Shown piece by piece: positions 8,831 through 16,639 of a stretch of 27,790 nt of DNA. The notes below the pieces were generated by a model, which worked only from the letters and a program-made list of their open reading frames with translations, had not been told where the DNA came from and made no database searches. The stretch's first letter is position 1. Every line of letters begins with the position of its first letter. The stretch is from Acidobacteriota bacterium (GTDB taxonomy: Bacteria > Acidobacteriota > Terriglobia > UBA7540): positions 1-27,790 of the forward strand of contig JAJYJL010000006.1 of the NCBI GenBank assembly GCA_021789565.1. The letters are read 5' to 3'. The position numbers and the translations under genes were made by a program.

Positions 8831-10224
8831 CGGACCCTCTCATAAACCGCATCATCGTCTGGCACAACTTCCACAGGAACGAATTCCTGCGCTGCGTCCA
8901 GCGGCGGTTCTATATCCTTGCGGGCGGCGGGCACCGCAATGATGGCCAGCAGGAGAAAAATCCACATGGGATCGAGCATCCTGAAACCCGCCTCCGCAAA
9001 GCTGTAAGCCACCGCGGCGGCAAAATACGCCAGCCTCAGGCTGCCAGCCATCGGGTCAAGCCGGTACACCGCCACCAGGTGCCGGTAGCCCGTACCCAGC
9101 AGGAGGGCCAGCAGACCCACCCCGGCCCATCCCAGGTTCAGGTAAACTTCCAGGTAACCGTTGTGGGCCTCATTGGGCTGCCAGGGGAAAAGGCTCCAGA
9201 GTTGTTCGAGCCTGTTCCCCAGCCAGAAACTCTCAAAGCCCGTGCCGAACCACGGATGGGTGTCCATGGCAACCAGCGCCTTCCACAGGTCGGTCCGGCC
9301 CGTCAGCGTCGTGTTCCGTCCAAACAGGTGAATGATGGAAGTGAATATCTCCGGGAAAATAAACACCAGGGCCGCAGCGGACACCATTGCCGCCACCACG
9401 ACATGCACGTTCGACGGACGGTGAGTTCCAGGCAGGTTCACTATCACAATCAGCGCCACTCCCATCAGAAAACAGACCAGCGGTGTAATCGAGTTGGCCA
9501 CCACAAATAGCCACAGCACGGTTGCCAGGGTCGCCCCCAGGGCCAGCAGGTTCCTGGTTTGCCGCCTCTTGTCCCGCAACGCCTTGACGAAAAGCCAGAA
9601 GCAGCCCAGCCCGGCAACCATACAGATCACGCCGAGCATGTTCTTATTGGTTGCGACGCCCGTGTAGGTGTAATCGACATCCACAAGGCTGTAGCTGCGG
9701 CCCATGGTGGGATAAAACTCGATCAGTAGCACGGAGAGCGGCATCAGGATAAAAGCCACCCGCGTGATGATCCGCTTGATCGCTTCCATCCGGTTCCGGT
9801 CGGTCAGAATAATCAGCACCATCACCACGTCGCCGGTCGCCTTCACCCATCTCTTCAGCGCCAGTTCGGGAGTGGCCGACCACAAGATACTGACGGCGCA
9901 ATAGCCGAAAAAGGCCAGCAGGGGCCAGTTCATTTTCAGCACCCCCACCACCCGGCGCAGCCGGCAGGCCAGAACAATGACCCCGGCCATCAGCAGCCCC
10001 GCCAGGATGACGCTGTCGAGAGGACTGCCTTCCCCCACCTGGCTGGCGGTCCGCACCACGTCGGCCGGGTTCTTGAACCACATGGAAACCATCCGCGAGC
10101 CCGCCAGCAGGATCCACACGGTGGGAATCCACAGGGCCAGTGAAGGCCGCGACTTGGGGTCCCGGTAAAGCACAAAAAGCGCCAGGATTCCAAACCCGAA
10201 AACCAGAGTGGCAAGAGAACTCAT
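8827..10224 (-). CDS. Wzy-like O-antigen/EPS polymerase (O-antigen ligase family)
   Basis: A 465-residue inner-membrane protein with about 10-12 transmembrane segments and the Wzy_C signature. After several N-terminal helices comes a large periplasmic loop with LTGRTDLWKALVAMDTHPW, then the characteristic NEAHNGYLEVYLNLGWAGVG before the last helices. It probably joins repeat units in the periplasm (Wzy polymerase); the ligase WaaL shares the same fold and cannot be excluded by motif, but co-location with a flippase and Wzc favours polymerase. The stop overlaps the flippase start by four bases. The start has AGGTC about 10 bases upstream. It is 29 bases downstream of the asparagine-synthase-like gene. 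Confidence 0.88.
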   Translation of the reverse strand: MSSLATLVFGFGILALFVLYRDPKSRPSLALWIPTVWILLAGSRMVSMWFKNPADVVRTASQVGEGSPLDSVILAGLLMAGVIVLACRLRRVVGVLKMNWPLLAFFGYCAVSILWSATPELALKRWVKATGDVVMVLIILTDRNRMEAIKRIITRVAFILMPLSVLLIEFYPTMGRSYSLVDVDYTYTGVATNKNMLGVICMVAGLGCFWLFVKALRDKRRQTRNLLALGATLATVLWLFVVANSITPLVCFLMGVALIVIVNLPGTHRPSNVHVVVAAMVSAAALVFIFPEIFTSIIHLFGRNTTLTGRTDLWKALVAMDTHPWFGTGFESFWLGNRLEQLWSLFPWQPNEAHNGYLEVYLNLGWAGVGLLALLLGTGYRHLVAVYRLDPMAGSLRLAYFAAAVAYSFAEAGFRMLDPMWIFLLLAIIAVPAARKDIEPPLDAAQEFVPVEVVPDDDAVYERVR

Positions 10225-10253
10225 AAAGAATGACCTGGTGTGGAAAGGACGCC

Positions 10254-12077
10254 TTATTGCCCGTCAATGAACTGGCGGTGCAGGAGTTCCAGGCTCAGCA
10301 GGGTGTGCAGCTCAACGGTGTAGTTGCGGTCGCCCCTGAGGTGGCCCTGCACCACGGCTTCCAGCCCCTTGCGCTCCACGTAAGGCCGGGAGAGGCTGCG
10401 CGAATCCAGCAGCACATCGCGAACATAGCCGGAAAGGAAGTCGCGGTACCAGACGCGATAATGGGCAAACTTGTGCCGCCCCAGGAACAACCGTTCGAAG
10501 CGCAGCGGAGAAAAGAAATGGTCGATCCTGGCCAGCCACTGGGGCATGCCGTAGTCGTAGGCGTATTCCGCCCTGAAGGTGAACTCGTGGAAGTTGCGGG
10601 AGGGCGCGGTGGAAAGCCGCGCTTTCAGCCCGTTGACGCCGCGGTCGCTGGAGACCCGGCCCAGCGCCGGATTGCCGTCGCAGATCATCCGCCAGCGGAC
10701 ATCACGATTCATATCCAGCACCTTCGGCTCCCGGTAAACCACCCGGACAAAATCGTTGTCCAGGTAGGGGAAACGGACCGCCAGATGAATCTGCTCCAGC
10801 GCAAGAACTCCGTTGTGCCACCAGGGCAACTGCCGGAAAGCCGCAAAAGTGACAGGATGGTCCTGCCGGGCCCTGTCGTAGGTCTGCTTCGCCTGCCGGA
10901 CAGAGCAGTACAGTTCCGGTTGGAACAGTCCGGGCATGGGTTGCACAGGCTTGAACATCGGCACGCGGGTCAGCACTTCGCTGCCGAAGGTCCCTACAAT
11001 CCTGACCGGAGCAATCTCCCGTGCCTTTTCGCTGACGTACAGGTCGGCAGCCCGGTTGACATGGACGCTTCCGTCGCTCAAATAAACGCTGCGCTCGGCG
11101 TAGTGGGGAAAATTCGAAAGAAACTCGTCGCCCACCGTCACCACGCTGTAAGGCTGGTTGCAGAGTCCGGCCACCTGCCGGGCCACCTGCACGTCGCGGC
11201 AATCGCGGAACATTCCGCCGTAGGTGTAGCAGGGCAGCGAATCGGGCGGGGCCTTCCGCCAGGCCATGATCACCCGTGTGTCCAAGCCCCCGGTGAGAGA
11301 AACTCCCACCGCCTGGCGGCCGTTAAAGTAGCGGCCCAGGTTCCGCGAGAAAGCCTGCCTCAGTTCCTGGTAGTATTCCTCGGCGCTCAGCGGCGGCTGT
11401 TCTTCCCATTCGCGGCTGGTGAAATAGAAGCGCTTCTGCGGGACCGGCCCGTTGCGGAATTCCCAGGCGGCGCCGCCCGGCACCAGGCTGACGCCCTCGA
11501 ACAGCGTGCGGTTCTCCAGCACGCAGCTGCAGGCCACAAATTCTCCCAATCCCTGCATGTCCAGCTTGCGCAGTTCCGGCCGCACGGCCAGGATGGCCTT
11601 GGCTTCCGCGGCAAAATAAAAGGCCCCCGCAGACTCGTGGAAGCAAAGCCGTTGCATCCCGTAACGATCGTTGAAAAGAACCGCCCTCGCCTGCCGCCGG
11701 TCAATCACCAGCCCATGGAACCTTCCGTTCAGGCCCGCCGGAAACTCGGGGTCCTCTTCATAAAGGTGGACCAGGTAGGAGGGGCCTTTCGCCTCCAGTT
11801 GATGTCCGCGGCCCTTGAGCCGCGCTGCCGTCCCCGGCTCGGGGTATTCTTCACCGGAAAACACCAGCACCACGTCCTGCCGTTCGTTGACTAAAGGCTG
11901 CGCGTCCGCAAAGGAATCTTTATGCAGGGCCCACCCCACGTACACACCCAGCGACTCGTCAATCCACGTTCCCGTCGTGTAGAACGGCTCATGGCAAATG
12001 GACTGCACCATTTTGTGCAACTGCGGCTCGGCGCTTTCGCGCGGCATTTTCGTAATGAAACCCACAATTCCAGGCAT
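10254..12077 (-). CDS. Asparagine-synthase-like amidotransferase with Cys2 replaced by Pro
   Basis: A 607-residue protein with the two-domain plan of glutamine-dependent asparagine synthetase. The N-terminal Ntn-type domain is recognisable (MPGIVGFIT at the start, GLNGRFHGLV at 115-124, NDRYGMQRLCF at 136-146). The C-terminal ATP-pyrophosphatase domain carries a PP-loop, SLTGGLDTRVI (260-270). In true enzymes residue 2 is the Cys nucleophile; here it is Pro, so glutaminase activity should be absent. The PP-loop is also variant (TGGLDT for SGGLDS). I chose 12077 over an in-frame ATG at 12110 because AGGAAC lies just upstream and the protein then begins at the family N-terminus. Relatives in polysaccharide loci, such as WbpS of Pseudomonas aeruginosa O6, amidate uronic acid carboxyls; that role here is inference. 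It could also ligate another amine. Confidence 0.88.
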   Translation of the reverse strand: MPGIVGFITKMPRESAEPQLHKMVQSICHEPFYTTGTWIDESLGVYVGWALHKDSFADAQPLVNERQDVVLVFSGEEYPEPGTAARLKGRGHQLEAKGPSYLVHLYEEDPEFPAGLNGRFHGLVIDRRQARAVLFNDRYGMQRLCFHESAGAFYFAAEAKAILAVRPELRKLDMQGLGEFVACSCVLENRTLFEGVSLVPGGAAWEFRNGPVPQKRFYFTSREWEEQPPLSAEEYYQELRQAFSRNLGRYFNGRQAVGVSLTGGLDTRVIMAWRKAPPDSLPCYTYGGMFRDCRDVQVARQVAGLCNQPYSVVTVGDEFLSNFPHYAERSVYLSDGSVHVNRAADLYVSEKAREIAPVRIVGTFGSEVLTRVPMFKPVQPMPGLFQPELYCSVRQAKQTYDRARQDHPVTFAAFRQLPWWHNGVLALEQIHLAVRFPYLDNDFVRVVYREPKVLDMNRDVRWRMICDGNPALGRVSSDRGVNGLKARLSTAPSRNFHEFTFRAEYAYDYGMPQWLARIDHFFSPLRFERLFLGRHKFAHYRVWYRDFLSGYVRDVLLDSRSLSRPYVERKGLEAVVQGHLRGDRNYTVELHTLLSLELLHRQFIDGQ

Positions 12078-12112
12078 AACTGTTCCTGACCGTCGCTTTC
12101 CCAATTCCATCC

Positions 12113-12131
12113 CGGCGGCGCCTGGCCGCCG
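12113..12131. repeat. GC-rich hairpin in the leader of the asparagine-synthase-like gene
   Basis: CGGCGGC (12113-12119) and GCCGCCG (12125-12131) form a perfect 7-bp stem with a 5-base loop, about 36 bases upstream of the chosen ATG. There is no T-run, so it is not an ordinary terminator. It may affect RNA stability or translation. Confidence 0.5.
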
Positions 12132-12152
12132 TTCTCCGCCCGGGAACCTCTT

Positions 12153-13046
12153 TTAAGCGTTTTCCAAGCCGGGGAATTTTTTTGCGTACCAGAGATTGCG
12201 AATCTTGCGATATTGAACCACGGCCGGGGCGGGAACCCACTCCAGAAGACTGCGGTGAAGGCCCAGCCGGAGGGCCGCGCGCCCCGCGAGCGTCAGGGGA
12301 ACGTAATATCGGGGAATCTCCACCTTTTCGAACCCGTTGTGCCGCTTGAAATCCGCCAGAGTGTCGCCTTCCCTCTTGCCGTAGGAGAAGTTCGCGTACC
12401 AGAGGCTGGGAATGTTCCGCTCCGCGCAGGATTTCACGGCCTGGGCAATCAACGCATTGGTCGCTGCCAGGTCCCGGTGCCGGTTCATGGCCACAATGTG
12501 CATCAGTCCGGCCTGGCTCCGCTTTTCGTCGGTGACGAGCTTGACGAACCCAATCATTTCGCCCTTGAAAAACGCGCCGATAAAGATGCTCTGGTCCAGA
12601 TAAGTCCCCGTCATCTCGCGTACCGTCTCGAGGCCTTTGCCGTAATGCCAGAAGCGCCTGCCCTGGCGGATCGGCGACTCGTTGTAAATCGCGTGGATGC
12701 CCTGAATGAGATCGTCGTCAAAGGGAACCTCGCGGGCGCTGACACCCTGCTTCTCCGCCTTCCGGATCTTGTTCCTCACCTTGAAGCGGATCTGGTTCGT
12801 GATCCATTCGTCGAAGGTCGAAACGGGGAGAACGGCAAAGTTGTCCCACTCCATTGGGTAGCCGTGTTCGGGCGAGCGGCTGGAAAGCCTCTGAATAAAC
12901 GTGAACAGGTCCGCGTGAGGCCGGCTCTTCCGCAGCACGGCCACCGCCGCCTCAGGATCCTCAAGAAACTGGTAGCCTTCAGCGTCAAGATGGGCAATGC
13001 GAACCAGCTTTCCGCGAAACTGTACCTGTTTGCAGCAAACTTCCAT
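12153..13046 (-). CDS. GNAT/FemAB-like acyltransferase
   Basis: A 297-residue protein with an N-acetyltransferase-like core. Typical stretches are a basic segment, FKVRNKIRKAEKQGVS, and the acetyl-CoA-fold strands IGAFFKGEMIGFVKLVTDE and GLMHIVAMNRHRDLAATNALIAQAV, followed by LWYANFSYGKREGDTLADFKRHNGF. The last block resembles GNAT motif B and is seen in peptidoglycan-bridge FemAB relatives. I chose 13046 as start because AGAAAGG lies about 10 bases upstream. An in-frame ATG at 13142 lacks a ribosome site, and the extra 32 residues do not look like the family. It lies 75 bases before the asparagine-synthase-like gene, so the two may act on the same substrate. The donor and acceptor are unknown. 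Confidence 0.8.
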   Translation of the reverse strand: MEVCCKQVQFRGKLVRIAHLDAEGYQFLEDPEAAVAVLRKSRPHADLFTFIQRLSSRSPEHGYPMEWDNFAVLPVSTFDEWITNQIRFKVRNKIRKAEKQGVSAREVPFDDDLIQGIHAIYNESPIRQGRRFWHYGKGLETVREMTGTYLDQSIFIGAFFKGEMIGFVKLVTDEKRSQAGLMHIVAMNRHRDLAATNALIAQAVKSCAERNIPSLWYANFSYGKREGDTLADFKRHNGFEKVEIPRYYVPLTLAGRAALRLGLHRSLLEWVPAPAVVQYRKIRNLWYAKKFPGLENA

Positions 13047-13140
13047 GGGTGAATAACCTTTCTTGATTGTGGGAATCAGCGGGCCGCCCACCTGTGCCCC
13101 CGCCAGTAACCCGTGGCGGGCCGCGAGATAAACTAGCCGC

Positions 13141-13320
13141 ATAATTTAGGCAATTTTTGGCTTTTTTCCGGCTGTTTTGGGACGCATGGGATTTTCAAGT
13201 GCCAGAAACTATAATATTTTTAACATGTTGATAATACTGCATTTACTAAAATATTTAGTGCTTGGAAACTAACGAAAATCAAAAATGTGTTCAATTTTGG
13301 AACACCGCGTAAAATTTGCA
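13141..13320. other. AT-rich patch, possible promoter region
   Basis: This stretch is strikingly AT-rich in an otherwise GC-rich window. It covers the last codons of the deacetylase gene and the gap before the acyltransferase gene. It contains a perfect palindrome ACTAAA-ATA-TTTAGT (13245-13259), AACATGTT (13222-13229) and, on the minus strand, a TATTAT hexamer near 13213-13218 that could be a -10 element. No -35 box at proper spacing is convincing. It may hold an internal promoter for the genes downstream, or mark a recombination joint. Confidence 0.35.
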
Positions 13321-14209
13321 CGAGGCCATTAAATCTGCCCGAGAAACAACTCTTCGCTTGCCCGTTTGCCTTCGCCACGTATCGCGGCGCAATCCTCAGG
13401 CCCTCTGTGTACCGGAAGATCTCGCCTCCCGCCAGAAAACGATATTCATGCGCGTTCACAAGATGCGCTTCCAGTTCCACCACATGCTGTCTGGCCAGCG
13501 AGAAGACCTCCTGCAGCCGGCTCAGCGGGTCAAAGGGCCTCAGGGAAAGAAAGTAGTCGGTCATACGGTGGCTCCGCGCCAGATGGAAGTCCACAGCCTG
13601 CCGGTAGAGCCGGTTCCACAAGCTTTTTTCGCCGGGTTGAAATGAGAAATTCCGACGCACCGTGATCCCGGGCGGCAGCAGCCCTCCCCAGATGACGTTG
13701 GCACAAAGGTGCATGTGATGATGGCCGTCGATCCGCTCGGGCAGCGCTCCGTAAAGCCGGCAATACTCTTCAATCTGCGCCCGCACTACATACTCAAAGG
13801 ATTTGGCCAGCAGGGGGTTAAAGACCACCTGCGAAAAACGGTTTCTGCGCAGGTAGGCAGCAACGTTCCGCTGGCGCTCCGCAAGCCCGGCGGGGTGCCG
13901 TGGCGACGAAAAGGCCGTTGTCAGGTTCAAATGGAGGCCGGCGTCAATGCCTCGCTCCAAAGCTACGGCGGCCGCTCGCTCTGAATCTTTCATGAAAACC
14001 ATTGCGCTGACAGATGAAACCGTTCCCCGAAGGAGACAATCCAGCGTCCGGTCCGTGGTCAGAAAGTCGCGGCCCCAGTCGTCGGCGTTGATGATGAGAA
14101 CGCCCACATCGGTTCCTTCAGAGCTCGCGGCCGTCCGCCCCTCCAGATGGCCATCGTTGACCGATGGAACAACAAATTCAGACACAGAGTCCTTTCCACG
14201 CAAGGCCAC
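13220..14209 (-). CDS. YdjC/ChbG/HpnK-family carbohydrate deacetylase
   Basis: A 329-residue metal-dependent deacetylase. The metal and catalytic motifs are visible: NADDWG (41-46, Asp pair), AGLHLNLT (90-97) and DGHHHMHL (161-168, the His metal ligands), with EAHLVNAHEYRFL further on. ChbG removes an acetyl group from N,N'-diacetylchitobiose, and HpnK acts in hopanoid synthesis; in polysaccharide clusters members probably N-deacetylate a sugar of the repeat unit. The start codon is GTG at 14209, with AGGAAGGTG just upstream. The first 35 residues are a non-conserved lead. The last 45 residues or so (from about 280) extend beyond the usual domain, end in a hydrophobic segment, and are coded by unusually AT-rich DNA. 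Confidence 0.9.
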   Translation of the reverse strand: MALRGKDSVSEFVVPSVNDGHLEGRTAASSEGTDVGVLIINADDWGRDFLTTDRTLDCLLRGTVSSVSAMVFMKDSERAAAVALERGIDAGLHLNLTTAFSSPRHPAGLAERQRNVAAYLRRNRFSQVVFNPLLAKSFEYVVRAQIEEYCRLYGALPERIDGHHHMHLCANVIWGGLLPPGITVRRNFSFQPGEKSLWNRLYRQAVDFHLARSHRMTDYFLSLRPFDPLSRLQEVFSLARQHVVELEAHLVNAHEYRFLAGGEIFRYTEGLRIAPRYVAKANGQAKSCFSGRFNGLVQILRGVPKLNTFLIFVSFQALNILVNAVLSTC

Positions 14210-14256
14210 GATGCACCTTCCTCAGGATTTCATGGGACGATTTACTTCGGCTGCTT

Positions 14257-14276
14257 CTGTGCTGGTTCAGCCACAG
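14257..14276. repeat. Bulged hairpin upstream of the deacetylase gene
   Basis: CTGTGCTG (14257-14264) pairs with CAGCCACAG (14268-14276) with one bulged base and a 3-base loop. It lies in the 156-base gap between the family-2 glycosyltransferase and the deacetylase, about 50 bases before the GTG start. No T-run follows. The rest of the gap shows nothing recognisable. Confidence 0.4.
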
Positions 14277-14365
14277 GAAAATTGATTTCAAGTTGGTGGA
14301 GGTTACTCATTCCAGACAATCCGTTTTCGCGCCTGCCTCAGAAGATTTGGTGTCCAACACGGCCG

Positions 14366-15286
14366 TTAATCGACCTGAGCATGGGTATGGGCGCCTCTCA
14401 GGAAGAAGCTCTTCAGCCGGCCCATCTGTTCCCCGCGCCGAAGCTGGACAAGTTCTTCCGGCATGGTGCGCTCAACACGCCTGAGCATGTCCCAGAAGTA
14501 AGCGGCCATCATCAAGGCCCCGCCGATGAAGAATGGCTTGCGTCTCATTTGATGGATACACCTGAAAAACTCCCAGAGGGGATGGCAGCCCAGCAAGTAG
14601 TCCTTGTGGCCCAACTGGAACCGCCCCTGGTACGAGGTGTACTGGATGCCGCCCTTTCGGGGATTCCAGAAACTTCGACTGAGACCGTGGTGAATACAGG
14701 CTCTCTCCATAAAGGTTTTCGTTTGCCAGCCTTTAGAGCGTGCACTCAGAACCGCGATCAAGTCGATTCCGCCGGCCTTCACGGGCAGATACCCACCGAT
14801 GGCTTCGAAGCATTCCCGACGAAACATCTGGCACGCGCCTGATACGTCTTCGGTGCTACTGTATCGGAAATCGTAAGTTATTCTTTCTTGCCAGTAAGGA
14901 GTGCCGACCAGCCCCAACCTCGGATTTTCGACAAACTTGGTCAGCAGGAAAGCGAAATAGTCTTCTTCGAAAGAAATGTCGGCGTCCATGCTGACGATCG
15001 CCGCATAATCCAGATCCTTCACGCGGGAGTAGCCTGCATTGAACGCATAAACCTTCCCCGCAAAATGGCGCTCGCGGCGCTCGGGCATCCTGACCAGCTC
15101 AATCCACGGATATTCAGCCGCGTACCGGCTGACGATTTCGTCCGTGCCGTCGGTTGAACCGTCATTGACGATCACCCACTTGAGCGGCTTGACGGTCTGC
15201 GCCACCATCGACTTCAAGGTCAGTTCGATAAACTCTGCCTCATTCCGCGCCGGAGTGATAATGACGTAAGCAGGAAGATCCGCCAT
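14366..15286 (-). CDS. Glycosyltransferase family 2 (GT-A fold)
   Basis: A 306-residue inverting glycosyltransferase. The nucleotide-binding start YVIITPARNEAEFIELTLKS, the VNDGSTDGT motif and the metal-binding SMDADISFEEDY are all present in the first 130 residues, followed by SGACQMFRRECFEAIGGY and an aromatic-rich acceptor region. A hydrophobic stretch near residues 245-265 may associate with the membrane. I chose ATG 15286: it lies two bases after the TAG of the upstream toroid gene, with AGAGG at eight bases, so the two genes are translationally coupled. An ATG at 15397 would overlap the upstream gene by over 100 bases. It likely adds one sugar of the repeat unit. Confidence 0.92.
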   Translation of the reverse strand: MADLPAYVIITPARNEAEFIELTLKSMVAQTVKPLKWVIVNDGSTDGTDEIVSRYAAEYPWIELVRMPERRERHFAGKVYAFNAGYSRVKDLDYAAIVSMDADISFEEDYFAFLLTKFVENPRLGLVGTPYWQERITYDFRYSSTEDVSGACQMFRRECFEAIGGYLPVKAGGIDLIAVLSARSKGWQTKTFMERACIHHGLSRSFWNPRKGGIQYTSYQGRFQLGHKDYLLGCHPLWEFFRCIHQMRRKPFFIGGALMMAAYFWDMLRRVERTMPEELVQLRRGEQMGRLKSFFLRGAHTHAQVD

Positions 15287-15288
15287 GG

Positions 15289-16548
15289 CTAAACCTCTAC
15301 GGGAGCCGTCACCTGAAAGGATTCCGGCAGAGTGTTGCTTTCGCCGGGCCGCGACAAGAGCGTTGCCATGGCCAGCAGCATCCATGCCTGCGACCACCTG
15401 ATATAAGAAGTACGGTTTGTCCAGTGAGGGAGCAGGCGGTAATAGAAGAAGCCCCGGTCATCCCACATGTGGTTCATGGCCCATTGGAAAACCGACTGGG
15501 CCTCGCTGACGCAAGCGGGATCCAGGTCTTGCAGTTCCATCAGCGTGATCATGGTCTGGGCCACGCAATGAATGTCGATGGGATAAGTGCGATCATGAAA
15601 ATATCTCACCGCGCCGTTCTCACAGAGGAAATGGGACCGATAAAAATCAAGGCCGCGCCGGAGATATCCATCGAACTCGCCGGTCCCGCCATAACGCCCG
15701 ATGGACCGCAGCGCGCAAAGGTTGAATCCGGTGTGAAAATTGTCAATCCATTGCTGAGTGCTCGTTTCTCCGTAGGTCCAGGAGCCATCGGGAAACTGCA
15801 TGGCCGCCGAATAACGGGCGGCGGTAAGGGCAGGATCGAGAAATCGAATCTCTCCCGTATGCCGGTACACCCTGCACAACAGCGCCGCGGCAAGGAAGTT
15901 GGCGTTATAGACCTGGACCTGAAGGTCCGCCCGCGGGCCACTGAAACCGGAGACAATTTCTCCCCGGGTCCAGTAGAGTTCATTCAGGATATATTCCGCG
16001 GCGCTCGACGCCATTTCCAGGCAGCGGGAATCCTGGAATTTTTCATAAACGTCCAGCAGAGCATTCGCCGCGAAGGTGGTACACACCAGGTTCGGGGCCC
16101 ATCTCGGGACGATATCTTTTCGCATTTGCCACGGAAAACTGTATCCCCAGCACCAGTAATCCGTGCGGTGGGACCGCAGCGCGATCAGCCTCTCGATCAT
16201 GAACCCAGCCAGCGGCTCCGCATCCACAAGGTTGGAACCTGACAGCCTGACGAACGCCGAAAGGAAGAGCGCCATCGCCTTCGGGTTCTGGGCCTTCTGA
16301 ACCAGCAATAACCGCCGGAGGTTGATGGGACTTCTCTTCAAAGCCTGGGTGAGGGCTAGCCGGGGGAAACGGGAATTCAGAAAAGGTAGCATCCCAAAGA
16401 CCCGGCTGTTCAGAGCGTCGCAGGGGTCGTAGCCCGCCCAGTTGTTTGCCTGGCAGTAGGCCACCAGTTTGCGGACCGCATCTTCACAAAGGTCTCTCAT
16501 TGCCAGTTCGCGCTGGATGGATTGCCTTGACAGGATTCCAGAGGCCAT
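15289..16548 (-). CDS. Uncharacterised helical-toroid-like protein of polysaccharide loci
   Basis: A 419-residue protein with no signal peptide and no clear catalytic motif known to me. The sequence is a series of amphipathic helices separated by Gly/Trp/Asp-rich turns (for example PDGSWTYGET, QWIDNFHTGFNL, YPIDIHCVAQTMITL, YIRWSQAWMLLA), the pattern of alpha/alpha toroid folds seen in six-hairpin glycosidases, sugar epimerases and terpene cyclases. Similar proteins in EPS clusters are, as I recall, sometimes mislabelled delta-aminolevulinate dehydratase; none of that enzyme's active-site motifs are here. I prefer the ATG at 16548 because the longer frame from 16701 overlaps the DUF354 gene and encodes Arg-rich unconserved sequence; an ATG at 16503 is a weaker option. 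Coupling to the glycosyltransferase gene suggests a role in assembly or modification of the repeat unit. Confidence 0.72.
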   Translation of the reverse strand: MASGILSRQSIQRELAMRDLCEDAVRKLVAYCQANNWAGYDPCDALNSRVFGMLPFLNSRFPRLALTQALKRSPINLRRLLLVQKAQNPKAMALFLSAFVRLSGSNLVDAEPLAGFMIERLIALRSHRTDYWCWGYSFPWQMRKDIVPRWAPNLVCTTFAANALLDVYEKFQDSRCLEMASSAAEYILNELYWTRGEIVSGFSGPRADLQVQVYNANFLAAALLCRVYRHTGEIRFLDPALTAARYSAAMQFPDGSWTYGETSTQQWIDNFHTGFNLCALRSIGRYGGTGEFDGYLRRGLDFYRSHFLCENGAVRYFHDRTYPIDIHCVAQTMITLMELQDLDPACVSEAQSVFQWAMNHMWDDRGFFYYRLLPHWTNRTSYIRWSQAWMLLAMATLLSRPGESNTLPESFQVTAPVEV

Positions 16549-16639
16549 AGTGTGTGCTCGATTCGTATTCCGACATTCAGGAAAGAAGCTCAAATTGCCG
16601 TGGTGAGCCGGCAGGTCCCCAGGCGCTTCATGCTGAGGC

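Noticed and set aside
10230..11894. A 554-codon plus-strand open frame opposite the asparagine-synthase-like gene
   Set aside because: It is antisense to a clear family protein, its sequence is rich in His, Pro, Gln and Arg with no domain pattern, and such frames are common opposite GC-rich genes.
13187..13202. TGGCAC on the minus strand as the -24 half of a sigma-54 promoter
   Set aside because: No GC dinucleotide lies at the required spacing for the -12 half. Similar partial matches near 5840 and 22310 also fail on spacing.
15289..16548. Delta-aminolevulinate dehydratase, a label sometimes used for this kind of protein
   Set aside because: The metal-binding and Schiff-base lysine motifs of that enzyme are absent, and the sequence pattern is that of a helical toroid rather than a TIM barrel.
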